Below the pieces are notes generated by a model. That model saw nothing but the letters and a program-made list of their open reading frames with translations, did not search any database and was not told the DNA's origin. Below are positions 27,718 to 36,939 of a stretch of 64,000 nucleotides of DNA, piece by piece. The stretch covers positions 1 to 64,000 of the forward strand of contig NZ_VHLH01000010.1 in NCBI RefSeq assembly GCF_006516965.1, in the 5' to 3' direction. Made by a program: the position numbers and the translations under genes. Within the stretch, counting starts at the first letter, position 1, and each line of letters opens with the position of its first letter. The stretch comes from Pararhizobium mangrovi. Its GTDB lineage: Bacteria; Pseudomonadota; Alphaproteobacteria; Rhizobiales; Rhizobiaceae.

Positions 27718-28576
27718 CCACTTCGATATCGAAGCCGATGTCGACGGCGGGAGGGGCCATGGTGATCTTCGACGAGGAGATGTAGTCGACGCCGGTTTCG
27801 GCAACCGGAACAACGGTGTCGAAAGCAATACCGCCGGAAGCCTCGAGCTTTGCGCGCCCGGCCGTGCGCTCGACGGCACGGCGAAGATCCTGCGGCGTGA
27901 AATTGTCGAGGAGGATCGCCCCGGCGCCGGCGGCGAGCGCCTCGTCGAGCTGTTCGAGCGTGTCCACCTCGACCTCCAAGGCAAGGAGGTGGCCCGCATA
28001 GGCCTTCGCCTGTTCCACGGCGCTGCGCACCCCGCCGCACACGGCGATGTGGTTGTCCTTGATGAGGATCGCGTCGTCGAGACCGAAGCGGTGATTGATG
28101 CCACCGCCGATGCGCACGGCGTATTTCTGGAAGGCGCGCATGCCGGGCACGGTCTTGCGCGTACAGCAGATCGCCGCCGCGGTATGGGCGATCTTCGCGG
28201 CGAACGCACCGGTATAGGTGCTGATCGCGGAGAGGTGGCAGAGATAGTTCAGCGCCACGCGTTCGCCGGAAAGAACGTCGCGCGCCGGCCCCTCGACCGT
28301 CGCGATCGTCTCGCCGGCCTCGACGGTCCGGCCGTCATCGCATTCGGCGGCGAACCGGATGGCGGGGTTCATCTGGAAGAAAGCGCTGCGAACGAAATCG
28401 AGCCCGCAGACGACGAGCCGCTCGCGCGAGACGATGCGTCCGCGCGCCGTCGCCCGCGGCGTGATCGTCGCGATACTCGTGACGTCACCAGCGCGCCCGA
28501 GATCTTCGAGAAGTGCCGAGCGCACGGCGGCTTCGACGAGCGGGGCGGGTAGGGACGGAAGATGGGCCTGTGGCAT
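27713..28576 (-). CDS. nadC: Nicotinate-nucleotide diphosphorylase (quinolinate phosphoribosyltransferase)
   Basis: 287-residue enzyme converting quinolinate and PRPP to nicotinate mononucleotide in de novo NAD synthesis. Family motifs: LEDLGRAGDVTS, ERVALNYLCHLSAIST, CCTRKTVPGMRAFQKYAV, GGGINHRFGLDDAILIKDNH and the C-terminal SGGI...GVDYISSSKIT. ATG 28576 was chosen over an upstream frame extension of 31 residues. nadA and nadB are not adjacent. Its stop TAG is the first part of a palindromic repeat. Confidence 0.93.
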   Translation of the reverse strand: MPQAHLPSLPAPLVEAAVRSALLEDLGRAGDVTSIATITPRATARGRIVSRERLVVCGLDFVRSAFFQMNPAIRFAAECDDGRTVEAGETIATVEGPARDVLSGERVALNYLCHLSAISTYTGAFAAKIAHTAAAICCTRKTVPGMRAFQKYAVRIGGGINHRFGLDDAILIKDNHIAVCGGVRSAVEQAKAYAGHLLALEVEVDTLEQLDEALAAGAGAILLDNFTPQDLRRAVERTAGRAKLEASGGIAFDTVVPVAETGVDYISSSKITMAPPAVDIGFDIEVA

Positions 28577-28918
28577 GGATGGCTCTTTGCGGTGGGCTTG
28601 CCGGGATTGGGACTGGCGTTTTCGCGCGGAAGATGCCCGTTGCCTATCACATCGAACGATCGGGTTCACGCAGGCCGTGCCTTGAACCCGGAACGCGGAA
28701 TTCGTGCGAAAATTCGGCGGCTGCGTTGCCGCTTGCCTGCCGCACGGCCTTTCGCCTGCGGAATTGATCTTCTATTGGTATCTTCCACAACGACACGGAT
28801 CCTGGCTGACGGAGCCCGCCTGCGATCGCAGCGGTAAGAATATACAGCGACGTGCGGAGGCATTCGCGTTCGCCGCCGCCTTTGGGTTCTCGCAGGCATT
28901 CGGTGAGAAGGAATCGTC

Positions 28919-29953
28919 ATGACAGCATCGTCCCCGACCCATATGCGTCGCGAGATCGAGGAGATCCCGGCCGCCGTCACGCGCCTGCTGGAGCGCTCCG
29001 ACGCCGACCTGCGCGCAGCCGGTGCGCTGCTTGCCGAACGGGATCCGGCGGTGCTCGTCACCGTGGCACGCGGATCGTCGGACCATGCGGCGACGTTCCT
29101 GAAATATGCGTGCGAGATCACCGCCGGCGTGCCCGTCGCCTCGCTCGGCCCGTCGATCGCATCGATCTACCACGCGAAGCTCCGGCTCGAACGGGCTGGC
29201 TGCCTCGCGGTCTCGCAATCCGGCCAGAGCCCGGACATCGTCGCCATGGCGAAAAGCGTTCGCGAGGCCGGTGCTGCGACCGTCGCGCTGACGAACGTCG
29301 AAGGCTCGCCGCTTGCCGCCGCGTGCGACGGCAACGTCGCGCTTCAGGCGGGACCGGAAAAGAGCGTGGCGGCGACGAAGAGTTTCGTCACGGCCATCGT
29401 CGCGGGGCTCGCGATCCTCGGTCACTGGCGAGCGGACGATCGCCTTCTCGAGGCGCTTTCCGCGCTGCCGCAGCATTTCGAAGCGGCGATCGCATGCGAC
29501 TGGTCGGCCTTCGTCGAGGCGCTTTCGCATCGTGATTCCCTCTTCGTGCTTGGGCGAGGGCCAGCGGCGGCGATCGCTGCAGAGGCTGCGTTGAAGTTCA
29601 AGGAAACCTGCGGCATGCATGCCGAAGCCTACAGCGCTGCCGAAGTGCTCCACGGACCGGTCGCGATCGTCGGTAAAGGGTTTCCCGTGCTCGGCCTCGT
29701 CGCGCGCGATGCGGCGGAGGAGAGCGCGGTCGACACGCTCGCGCGGATCGAAAAGCAGGGCGGCTCGGTCTTCGCCACCACCGGACGGATCGCCTCGGGC
29801 ACCGGGCTGCCCTTCGTCGAAACGGGGCACGCGCTGACCGACGCGCTCGCGCTTTCCGTCTCGTTCTACGGTTTCGTCGAGGCGCTCGCCCGCTCGCGAG
29901 GGCTCGATCCGGATTCGCCGCCGCATCTTCGCAAGGTCACGGAAACGGTATGA
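28919..29953 (+). CDS. SIS-domain sugar isomerase/deaminase-like protein
   Basis: 344 residues with two SIS sugar-isomerase domains: TVARGSSDHAATFLKYACE near residue 43, SQSGQSPDIV near 100, and GRGPAAAIAAEAALKFKETC near 212. It resembles the isomerase half of GlmS without the glutaminase domain, as in NagB-II-type glucosamine-6-phosphate deaminases. Its stop overlaps the nagA start (ATGA), which supports deamination of the glucosamine-6-phosphate made by NagA. Ligand specificity cannot be read from the sequence, so no symbol is given. Confidence 0.85.
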   Translation: MTASSPTHMRREIEEIPAAVTRLLERSDADLRAAGALLAERDPAVLVTVARGSSDHAATFLKYACEITAGVPVASLGPSIASIYHAKLRLERAGCLAVSQSGQSPDIVAMAKSVREAGAATVALTNVEGSPLAAACDGNVALQAGPEKSVAATKSFVTAIVAGLAILGHWRADDRLLEALSALPQHFEAAIACDWSAFVEALSHRDSLFVLGRGPAAAIAAEAALKFKETCGMHAEAYSAAEVLHGPVAIVGKGFPVLGLVARDAAEESAVDTLARIEKQGGSVFATTGRIASGTGLPFVETGHALTDALALSVSFYGFVEALARSRGLDPDSPPHLRKVTETV

Positions 29954-31131
29954 CTTCGCCTCAAGACCTTACCGGGCGCAGCATTCGCGCACCGCGCATC
30001 TTCGACGGCGAGCGATGGCACGAGGACGCCACGCTCGACATCGAGCCTGGGGGCCGTGTCGGGGCGCTTCGAGGCGGCGACGCGCGAACGGTAGAAACAG
30101 ACGGCACGCTCACGCTCGAAGGCGGCATGCTCGTTCCGGGTTTCGTCGATCTCCAGGTCAATGGCGGCGGCGGCGTTCTCTTCAACGAGCGCACCGATGT
30201 CGAAGGCATCGCAACGATCTGCCGTGCCCATGCGCGGTACGGCACGACGGCGCTCCTGACGACCCTCGTGACCGACACGCCGGAAATCACCCGTAGCGCG
30301 CTCGAAGCCGGTGCGGCGGCCGCGCGCGAGGACGTTCCGGGTTTTCTCGGCCTCCACCTCGAAGGCCCGCACCTTTCCAAGGCTCGCAAGGGGGCCCACG
30401 ATCCCTCGTTGATCCGCTCGATGGACGAGGCGGACCTGCGTGCGCTCGAAACGGCTGCAGCGACGATGCCCCGGCTGATGACGACCGTCGCCGCCGAGAC
30501 CGTCGGGCCGCGCGAGATCGAACGCCTGACGGCGGCCGGCGTGCATGTCAGCCTCGGCCATTCGAATGCCTCGCGCGGTGAGGCGGCTACTGCCGCCGAT
30601 TCCGGCGCGAAGTTGGTCACGCATCTCTTCAACGCGATGAGCCCGCTCGCGCACCGGGAGCCCGGCATGGTCGGCCATGCGCTCGACCGCGGCGACGTCC
30701 ACACGGGGCTGATCGCCGACGGCGTCCATGTCGATCCCGTCGCGATCGGCATCGCGCTTCGGGCAAAGCGCGGGCCGGGGCGGATCTTCCTCGTCAGCGA
30801 TGCCATGGCACCGCTCGGCACCGACGCCGAAACCTTCGAGATCAACGGACGTACGGTCTATCGCCGCGACGGAAGGCTGACGCTTGCCGACGGCACGCTC
30901 GCCGGAGCGGATATCGACATGCTCTCCTCGGTGCTCTTCATGCACCGCCGCATCGGCATTCCGCTCGAAGAGGCGCTTCGCATGGCCTCGTCCCATCCGG
31001 CAGCGGCAATCGGCATGGAAGGCGAACTCGGTTGCCTGCGCGCAGGCGCCCGTGCGTCCTTCATTCATCTCGACGACGATCTTGCGATCCGGTCGGTCTG
31101 GATCGACGGGCACCGAAGCGGAAACGATTGA
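29950..31131 (+). CDS. nagA: N-acetylglucosamine-6-phosphate deacetylase
   Basis: 393-residue amidohydrolase that deacetylates GlcNAc-6-phosphate in amino-sugar and cell-wall recycling. Motifs: LVPGFVDLQVNGGGGVLFNE, the metal-binding GLHLEGPHLSKARKGAH, VSLGHSNA, THLFNAMSPLAHREPG and the catalytic aspartate in LVSDAMAPLG. Translationally coupled to the preceding SIS gene. A strong terminator follows 22 bases after the stop. Together with NagZ earlier in the window it belongs to peptidoglycan sugar recycling. Confidence 0.93.
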   Translation: MTSPQDLTGRSIRAPRIFDGERWHEDATLDIEPGGRVGALRGGDARTVETDGTLTLEGGMLVPGFVDLQVNGGGGVLFNERTDVEGIATICRAHARYGTTALLTTLVTDTPEITRSALEAGAAAAREDVPGFLGLHLEGPHLSKARKGAHDPSLIRSMDEADLRALETAAATMPRLMTTVAAETVGPREIERLTAAGVHVSLGHSNASRGEAATAADSGAKLVTHLFNAMSPLAHREPGMVGHALDRGDVHTGLIADGVHVDPVAIGIALRAKRGPGRIFLVSDAMAPLGTDAETFEINGRTVYRRDGRLTLADGTLAGADIDMLSSVLFMHRRIGIPLEEALRMASSHPAAAIGMEGELGCLRAGARASFIHLDDDLAIRSVWIDGHRSGND

Positions 31132-31153
31132 GCGCGATCGCCGGTTCGACGGG

Positions 31154-31185
31154 GACCGGCGGCATCGATGCCGCCGGTCTTTTTC
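31154..31185 (+). terminator. Rho-independent terminator of the SIS-nagA operon
   Basis: A 26-base perfect palindrome (half-site GACCGGCGGCATC) at 31154-31179 is followed by TTTTT. It lies between nagA and the convergent methyltransferase gene. Confidence 0.88.
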
Positions 31186-31194
31186 CATAGCAGC

Positions 31195-32238
31195 CTACTC
31201 GGTGTGCTTTATCACCTTGCCGTAGACGATGTTCCGGTTCGAGCCGTAGAACACGTCGATATCGACGTGGTTGCGGTCGACCGCGGCATTTATGATGTCG
31301 AGCATGTCGTCGGCCGAGCGCAGGATCAGCGGCCAGTCCATGAAGGTTTCCATGTAGCCATCGGTCGTGATCTCGTCGCTGAAATTGGCGAAGAGAAACT
31401 CGCCGCCCGGCTTCACGAACTCCAGCGCGCGCTGCAGAAGGCGAATGCCGATCGGCCGCGTGAGGTAGTCGTAGAGGCCGGAGGCGTAGACGAGATCGAA
31501 GGTGCCGAGATCGTAGGCACGCCGCAGGATGCCGCGCACGGAACCTTCGATCGGCGTGATGCCGCGGGCCGCATGATCCCGTTCCACGAGTGCGACCGAT
31601 TCGGGGTCCTGGTCGAGCGCGACCCAGCGCTTCACCGTGCCCTCGGTCACCGCTTCGCTCAGTTCGGCTTCGCGCAGATGCCCGCACGCGATCGCCAGAA
31701 CCTCGGCACCACCGGTGCGCGCGGCGGTCGCGTCGACGGTCTCCGCCAGGATCCTGCGTCGCTCCCGGCCAGCCTTCGAGCTCTCCGCATCGCTGGTATA
31801 GGCATAGATTTCGCGGCCGAGTTCGCTCGACCGCGCGATCACGTCGTTCGCGGCGGGATGCTTGTAGTAGATGTCGAGAAGGCTCGCGTCGCCCGAATAC
31901 CCGCGCGGCTTTTCGGCCGACCACCACGTGAACGGGTCCTGCTTCAGATATTCGCCGACCGGATGGTCCTGCGCGAGCGGGATGAGCGCGTGCCACATCG
32001 CCCCGTTGCAGGCATTGCGCAGGACATGCAGTTCCCAGGCCAGACGCTCCACGGTGGCAGCCGCCGGTGCTCCTTTCCGAAAGTCTTGTTGAGCGATCTC
32101 TAAGATTAGTGCCAGTTGTCCGACCTTTGCCTGAAAGGCATCGGCGTCGACGATACCCTCGCGGACCGCGCCGTACTCGTGAATTGATTCGGCGGTGATG
32201 AGACTATGGGCGTCCGATACGAATTTTGGTTCAGCCAT
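31195..32238 (-). CDS. Class I SAM-dependent methyltransferase-like protein
   Basis: 347 residues. An N-terminal helical region of about 150 residues is followed by a Rossmann methyltransferase core: motif I VLAIACGHLREAEL near residue 195, VALDQDPESVALV, and FDLVYASGLYDYLTRPIGIRLL. ATG 32238 follows AAGGGG. Substrate unknown; the N-terminal part resembles methyltransferases linked to fatty-acid methyl ester signals (recalled impression, weak). Divergent from a GGDEF-EAL gene across 257 bases, so a link to signalling is possible but only inferred. Confidence 0.7.
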   Translation of the reverse strand: MAEPKFVSDAHSLITAESIHEYGAVREGIVDADAFQAKVGQLALILEIAQQDFRKGAPAAATVERLAWELHVLRNACNGAMWHALIPLAQDHPVGEYLKQDPFTWWSAEKPRGYSGDASLLDIYYKHPAANDVIARSSELGREIYAYTSDAESSKAGRERRRILAETVDATAARTGGAEVLAIACGHLREAELSEAVTEGTVKRWVALDQDPESVALVERDHAARGITPIEGSVRGILRRAYDLGTFDLVYASGLYDYLTRPIGIRLLQRALEFVKPGGEFLFANFSDEITTDGYMETFMDWPLILRSADDMLDIINAAVDRNHVDIDVFYGSNRNIVYGKVIKHTE

Positions 32239-32495
32239 TACGATTACCCCTTGCTCACGCATGCTTGCGTGCCCGCATCAAGGTACATCAGGATTGGCCA
32301 ATTGGAAAAATTCGAGTAAAACTTTAGTTAATTGCTCCGTTTAGCAAAAGCTTACGCTGCCGGGATTCTTTGAACGGCCGCGTTTACTTCGGCTTAGGCG
32401 AGAACTGCTTTACTGCGTGTTCATACCTGTGGGTTCTACGGGTATCGGGCGTCGGCGCCGGGTTCCGGCGGGCCCGCGGTGGTGGAAACGACGCG
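32239..32495. promoter_or_regulatory. Divergent AT-rich promoter region with overlapping palindromes
   Basis: The 257-base gap between the divergent methyltransferase and GGDEF-EAL genes holds an unusually AT-rich stretch (about 32290-32370). ATTGGCCAAT (32293-32302) overlaps CCAATTGG (32298-32305), a compact palindromic pair that could be an operator. No known consensus was matched. Confidence 0.4.
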
Positions 32496-34484
32496 ATGGA
32501 CGTGAGCCAAGATACTGCGCGGCGGGTGCGAAACGCGCTGGACCGGTTCTGGTGGCAACCACCGGACCGCGAGTTGCTGGCCATGCTGCGCGAGCGCGAC
32601 ATGGAGCGCAACCGAAGCAACATTCGCTGGGGCCTTTGGGCGGCCGTCATCAGCTATATCGTCTACGGTATCCTCGACGGGCTGCTGCTGCCGGACGTCG
32701 CCGAACGCGTCATCGCGACCCGCCTCGTGCTCGGCGCGGGCTTCCTGATCGGCATCGAGCTTTGCATTCGTCTCGGCGTCCGCCAGATGTCGCTGCACAT
32801 CGTCGCCGCCTCGGCGATCGTGATCGGCGGCATCGGCTGGTTCTACCAGGCGATCGGCACCACCCATCAGGTGGCGCTGTCGTATTTCCTGGTTTTCGGA
32901 ACCCTGTTCGTCCTCGGTTCGAACCTGTTCTTCAACTTCAACGTCTGGCTGGCGCTCGTCGCCTCGACGACGATCACCGTCTTCTTCATCGCCGCCGCGC
33001 TCGTCTCGGTCGAGATGAGCCGGAGCGGCGAGATCACGCTGGTCGTCTTCTTCCTGAACTGCCTCGTCCTCTCGCTCTACCTTTCCATGCGTTTGAGGCT
33101 CGAGCGCTACCAGACCTTCGTGCAGTCTCTCCAGGCGCGGATTCAGGAGGAGGTCGCGATCGAGCAGGGGCGCATGCTCAACGAAATGGCGAACACGGAT
33201 CCGCTGACCGGGCTCAAGAACCGGCGCGCGATCATTCGCGACTTTCAGGCGATGTGGAAGACGCTCGCTCTCGGCGAGCAGCAGATCGGGATGGTCCTCG
33301 TCGACATCGACTTCTTCAAACGCTTCAACGATCACCTCGGCCATCAGGCAGGCGACGATTGCCTCCTGCGCATCGCCGGCGCCCTGACGAAGGCGGCCGC
33401 AGCGTTCGACGGCGTCGCCGGACGCCATGGCGGCGAGGAGTTCATCGTCATCTGCACCGCGAACGACGAAGGGGCGCTCGTCGATCTCGCACGGCACGTC
33501 TGCCAGTCCGTGGAGGCGCTGAAGATCGTCCATCCCGCGCGCGACGACGGGCGCGCCTTCGTCACGATCAGTGCCGGCGCCTCGATGAGCAAGCTCGGTG
33601 CGCGACCGGACTTCAACGGCCTGCTGCACGAGGCGGACCGGGCGCTCTACGCCGCGAAGTTCGCGGGCAGGGCGCAGTTCAGCGTCTTCGATGCGGAGTT
33701 CGCCGCCGACGACCGGTCGGCCCACAACCTGACCCATCTCCTCAAGGAAGCCCGTTCGAAGCAACTCGTCTCGGCGGTCTGCCAGCCGATCGAGGATCTG
33801 AGGACGGGAAAGCTGTTCGGCTACGAGACGCTGATGCGGCTCAGCGACTACGACGGCACGATGATCAGCCCGAACGTCTTCATCGCCGAGGCGGAGAAGA
33901 ACGGGACGATCATCGATCTCGGTCAGTGGATCATCGAATGCGCCTGCGAGGATCTGGCGGTGCTCGAGCGTGATGTGGTCATTTCGGTCAACGTCTCCGG
34001 CGTGCAACTCGCGACCACGGGCTTTCCGCTGCAGGTGGCCGATACGGTCGCGCGATACGACCTCGCGCCGAACCGGCTGGCGCTCGAGATCACCGAGGGC
34101 ATGGATATCTTCGCCGAGGCGCAGGCGCTCAAGAACGTCGAGGAGCTACGCCGTTTCGGCGTCCAGATATGGCTCGACGATTTCGGCACCGGCTTCGCCG
34201 GCCTCGCCTGGCTGCGCCAGTTCGAATTCGACGTCGTCAAGATCGACCGTGCCTTCCTTCAGGACTGCCACAGCGCCCACGGAGTGCGCATGCTGCAGGA
34301 TATGGTCCAGCTCCTGCGCAACCGGGGTATTCGCGTGCTTGTGGAAGGCGTCGAGACCAGCGAACAGAAGCAGCTTCTGAACCATATGGACGTCGATCTC
34401 GCCCAGGGTTTCGGCATCGGAGAACCGCGTCGGCGCCACAGCGAACGGTACGCCGCACGCCGGCGCGTTCCGGGAAAGGCCTGA
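32496..34484 (+). CDS. Membrane-bound diguanylate cyclase/phosphodiesterase (GGDEF-EAL)
   Basis: 662 residues. About six membrane helices fill residues 45-200, a short coiled linker follows, then a GGDEF domain with an intact-looking GGEEF (312-316) and an EAL domain. The RxxD inhibitory site that normally precedes GGDEF is missing (AAFD instead). In the EAL domain the signature is ETL (444-446), and the later catalytic signatures NVSGVQL, ITEGMD, LDDFGTGFAGL, and EGVET are retained, so both synthesis and breakdown of c-di-GMP are chemically possible. ATG 32496 was chosen; the frame continues 42 codons upstream without family features. The membrane sensor type was not identified. Confidence 0.9.
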   Translation: MDVSQDTARRVRNALDRFWWQPPDRELLAMLRERDMERNRSNIRWGLWAAVISYIVYGILDGLLLPDVAERVIATRLVLGAGFLIGIELCIRLGVRQMSLHIVAASAIVIGGIGWFYQAIGTTHQVALSYFLVFGTLFVLGSNLFFNFNVWLALVASTTITVFFIAAALVSVEMSRSGEITLVVFFLNCLVLSLYLSMRLRLERYQTFVQSLQARIQEEVAIEQGRMLNEMANTDPLTGLKNRRAIIRDFQAMWKTLALGEQQIGMVLVDIDFFKRFNDHLGHQAGDDCLLRIAGALTKAAAAFDGVAGRHGGEEFIVICTANDEGALVDLARHVCQSVEALKIVHPARDDGRAFVTISAGASMSKLGARPDFNGLLHEADRALYAAKFAGRAQFSVFDAEFAADDRSAHNLTHLLKEARSKQLVSAVCQPIEDLRTGKLFGYETLMRLSDYDGTMISPNVFIAEAEKNGTIIDLGQWIIECACEDLAVLERDVVISVNVSGVQLATTGFPLQVADTVARYDLAPNRLALEITEGMDIFAEAQALKNVEELRRFGVQIWLDDFGTGFAGLAWLRQFEFDVVKIDRAFLQDCHSAHGVRMLQDMVQLLRNRGIRVLVEGVETSEQKQLLNHMDVDLAQGFGIGEPRRRHSERYAARRRVPGKA

Positions 34485-34500
34485 GGGCAGGGGACGGCGT

Positions 34501-34962
34501 TCAGTCCTTCAGGATCGAAAGGATCGTCGGATCGGCGTCGTCCGTTCCGAGGTCGAGTTGCGCGAGCGTCGCGGGCAGCGAGAACCGGCGCGGACCGGCA
34601 CTGCCGGGATTGAGAAACAGGACGTCCCCGCGCCGTTCGTATCCCGGCTTGTGCGAATGCCCGTAGACGACGACGTCGATGCCCTCGGCTTCCGGATCGC
34701 GATCGAGATCGTCGATAGAGTGCAGGACATGGATCCGGCGTGATGCGAGTTCGATGTCGAGCGTTGCCGGAAAGGCGTCCGCCCACGGTGCGGTATCGAC
34801 GTTGCCGACGATGGCACTGACCGGGGCGATCGCGCGAAGACGCTCGATGATTTCGGGATCGCCGATGTCGCCGGCATGCACGATATGGTCACAGCCGGAC
34901 AGTGCGGCTTCGGCCTCGGGGCGAAGCAGGCCGTGGGTATCCGAGATGATGCCGAGCTTCAT
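34501..34962 (-). CDS. YfcE/MJ0936-family metallophosphoesterase
   Basis: 153-residue small calcineurin-like phosphoesterase. Metal-binding motifs in order: IISDTHG (residues 5-11), HAGDIGD, VGNVD, HS in the VLHS strand, and YGHSHKP, followed by NPGSAGPRR. This set is typical of the YfcE subfamily, which hydrolyses phosphodiesters in vitro; the natural substrate is unknown. Convergent with the GGDEF-EAL gene, 16 bases apart. Confidence 0.88.
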   Translation of the reverse strand: MKLGIISDTHGLLRPEAEAALSGCDHIVHAGDIGDPEIIERLRAIAPVSAIVGNVDTAPWADAFPATLDIELASRRIHVLHSIDDLDRDPEAEGIDVVVYGHSHKPGYERRGDVLFLNPGSAGPRRFSLPATLAQLDLGTDDADPTILSILKD

Positions 34963-35149
34963 CGTCCCTCCGCAAAGCGCGCTGGATCACCGAAAGCAAA
35001 CGCCGGGGAGCGCGAAAGCGTTGCATCGGCATCTGCCGACCGGATGGCGAGGAAAGCCCTTCCATGACGATGGCCCGGTCGCGTGTTCTCGAGGTGGGTC
35101 GCCACTCGTAGCCCGGCCGATCCTCAAGGTGTCTGTCGCTTCCGAGAGG

Positions 35150-35191
35150 GAAAAAACCATGGCCGGTCGAAGATCGGCCGGCCATGGTTTT
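35150..35191 (-). terminator. Rho-independent terminator of the puf operon
   Basis: A perfect 14-bp inverted repeat (AAAACCATGGCCGG at 35153-35166, CCGGCCATGGTTTT at 35178-35191) with an 11-base loop. On the minus strand it ends in a run of six T. It starts six bases after the pufC stop codon and should end the bchCXYZ-puf transcript. The rest of the 234-base gap to the YfcE gene shows nothing. Confidence 0.9.
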
Positions 35192-35196
35192 GTCGT

Positions 35197-36939
35197 TTAC
35201 TGAGCCTGTGGCTGCACTTGCGGGTTCGTCGTTCCGTTATCCGGCGTCGCCGGCGGGCTCGATGGTGCGTTGCCATTGCCGTTGTCGCCGCCGTTCGATT
35301 GCCCGCTGCCCTCGTTTCCGCCGGAAGACCCGTCCGGCGTATTGCTGCCGGGCTGTTGCGGGTTCGAAGCGCCGCCATCGGTCGCTGCGCCGCTGGAGGC
35401 GGCGTTCTTCGCTTTTGCCGGGGCCGGCTGTGGCTTCAGGCGCGGCGCCACGTTGCGTGGCGGAATGCGCCGGGTGCCGGCCTGCGGTGGCAGCATGGTG
35501 CCGCTGCGCGTACCCGTCTCGAGGTTCGGGTAGCCGCCTTCGTTTTCGATCTTGACCGACGGCGAAGGCATGGTGCCCGGCTGCCCGATCGCCGGCTGCG
35601 TCCTTTCCGGCCTGCCGTAGGCGGGCGTTCCGGCGCTCGTGCGGGCACGCGGCGAACCCTGCTGGAGGATGCCCGGTTGCGGTTCCGCACCCGTCGGCAG
35701 CATGTCTCCCGTCGGAGCCTGGCTCGCATCCTTGCCGGCGTTCGGCCCCGGACCGTTGAGGAGCGGCGGCGTGCTCATGTTCACGCCGGGCGTCTGCGAC
35801 GGGCGGAGCGCTTCGGGGCCACCCGGTCCATTGCGGGGGATCTGAAGCGTCGCCGGTGTCGTATCCTTGAAGGTCTTCTCGCCGGGAAGCGTCACGTCGG
35901 CCTCGACGACCGGCGATGCGTTGCCGTTGCCCTGCAACGCCGGATAGTCGGCGAGCATGTTCGCACCGTCGAGGGGGCGGGGCTTGCCGATGTGGCAGGT
36001 CGCGCAATCGATCTTCGCCGGGTCGCCGAGATGGCCGAGCTGGCTCTTCGGAATGACGGTGGCGAGCGGCTGCACGAACTTCGTGTTGAGCGCACGGGCG
36101 AGCTGCATTCCGTACCAGCCGATCAGGCGGAATGGCGTCGACTGGCTCCAGTCCGCGAAGGCGCGCGAGTTGTGGCAATAGGTACAGTTCACGCCGATGC
36201 CGTCCGCCATCTGCATCATCAGGATGTAGAGGTGCTCGGTATCGTGCAGCGACATGTGCGTGCCGTCGCCGGCCATCGGCGTCATCGACTGGGCGTTCGT
36301 GCTCTCGTCCTGAAGCAGCCACATCTCGTCAGGTGCGGTCGGGAAGAAATCCCGGATGGTCTGTGCGTTGTAGTGGAAGTTTTCCGCCGAGGGGATGCGC
36401 CCGAGCAGCCCGGTCGAATCGTCGTCGGCCTGCTCGTACCAGTGGTAGGGCGGCATGTTCTGTCCGCGATGGCACGTGTAGCAGGTGACGCCCGTCTGTC
36501 CGACATGGTTCTGCCAGTCGGCGTTGATGGTGCGCGTCATCGCCAGCATCTGGCGCGCGACGATCTTCGTGTAGACGTCGTCGGAGGCGTAGTTCGACGA
36601 CGAGACGTGGCAGAAATTGCAGCCCTTGTCGGGCGCGACCCAGGCTGTGATCGCCTTCATGGTGCGATCGAACTCGGCCTTGCTGACGTCGCCGAGCACC
36701 TTGACGTTCTGATAGGCTTCGCCAGCCGAAGGACCGCCGCTCGCGGCCGCGGGCAGAGATTTCGGAACGCTGCTATAGGGCAGGACGCGGCTCACATTGT
36801 CGAACTGCACCATTTCGCCGGCGGCCGGCCCCGTGGATGTCGAACGGATGTTCCAGGGCATCTGCCAGGGCGGAGCGATGATCAGGAAGACGGCGACGAG
36901 AACGCCGGCTCCAACCGCGGCATAAGGCGTGTATCTCAT
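35197..36939 (-). CDS. pufC: Photosynthetic reaction centre cytochrome c subunit, with long C-terminal tail
   Basis: 580 residues. The tetrahaem cytochrome that re-reduces the reaction-centre special pair in the periplasm. An uncleaved-type N-terminal anchor (residues 5-25) lacks a lipobox cysteine. Four haem c sites are present: CNFCH (107-111), CYTCH (153-157), CTYCH (252-256) and CATCH (312-316). The cytochrome proper ends near residue 345; the last 235 residues are a low-complexity Pro/Gly/Asn/Ser/Ala-rich tail not expected in PufC (usually about 330-380 residues). The ATG overlaps the pufM stop (ATGA). The open frame runs much further upstream within pufM, which is a shadow. Confidence 0.95.
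   Translation of the reverse strand: MRYTPYAAVGAGVLVAVFLIIAPPWQMPWNIRSTSTGPAAGEMVQFDNVSRVLPYSSVPKSLPAAASGGPSAGEAYQNVKVLGDVSKAEFDRTMKAITAWVAPDKGCNFCHVSSSNYASDDVYTKIVARQMLAMTRTINADWQNHVGQTGVTCYTCHRGQNMPPYHWYEQADDDSTGLLGRIPSAENFHYNAQTIRDFFPTAPDEMWLLQDESTNAQSMTPMAGDGTHMSLHDTEHLYILMMQMADGIGVNCTYCHNSRAFADWSQSTPFRLIGWYGMQLARALNTKFVQPLATVIPKSQLGHLGDPAKIDCATCHIGKPRPLDGANMLADYPALQGNGNASPVVEADVTLPGEKTFKDTTPATLQIPRNGPGGPEALRPSQTPGVNMSTPPLLNGPGPNAGKDASQAPTGDMLPTGAEPQPGILQQGSPRARTSAGTPAYGRPERTQPAIGQPGTMPSPSVKIENEGGYPNLETGTRSGTMLPPQAGTRRIPPRNVAPRLKPQPAPAKAKNAASSGAATDGGASNPQQPGSNTPDGSSGGNEGSGQSNGGDNGNGNAPSSPPATPDNGTTNPQVQPQAQ

Noticed and set aside
28640-28918. Possible GntR-type operator upstream of the SIS-nagA operon (TTGGTATCTTCCA near 28774)
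   Set aside because: Only a half-matching inverted repeat and no regulator gene adjacent; too weak to list as a feature.
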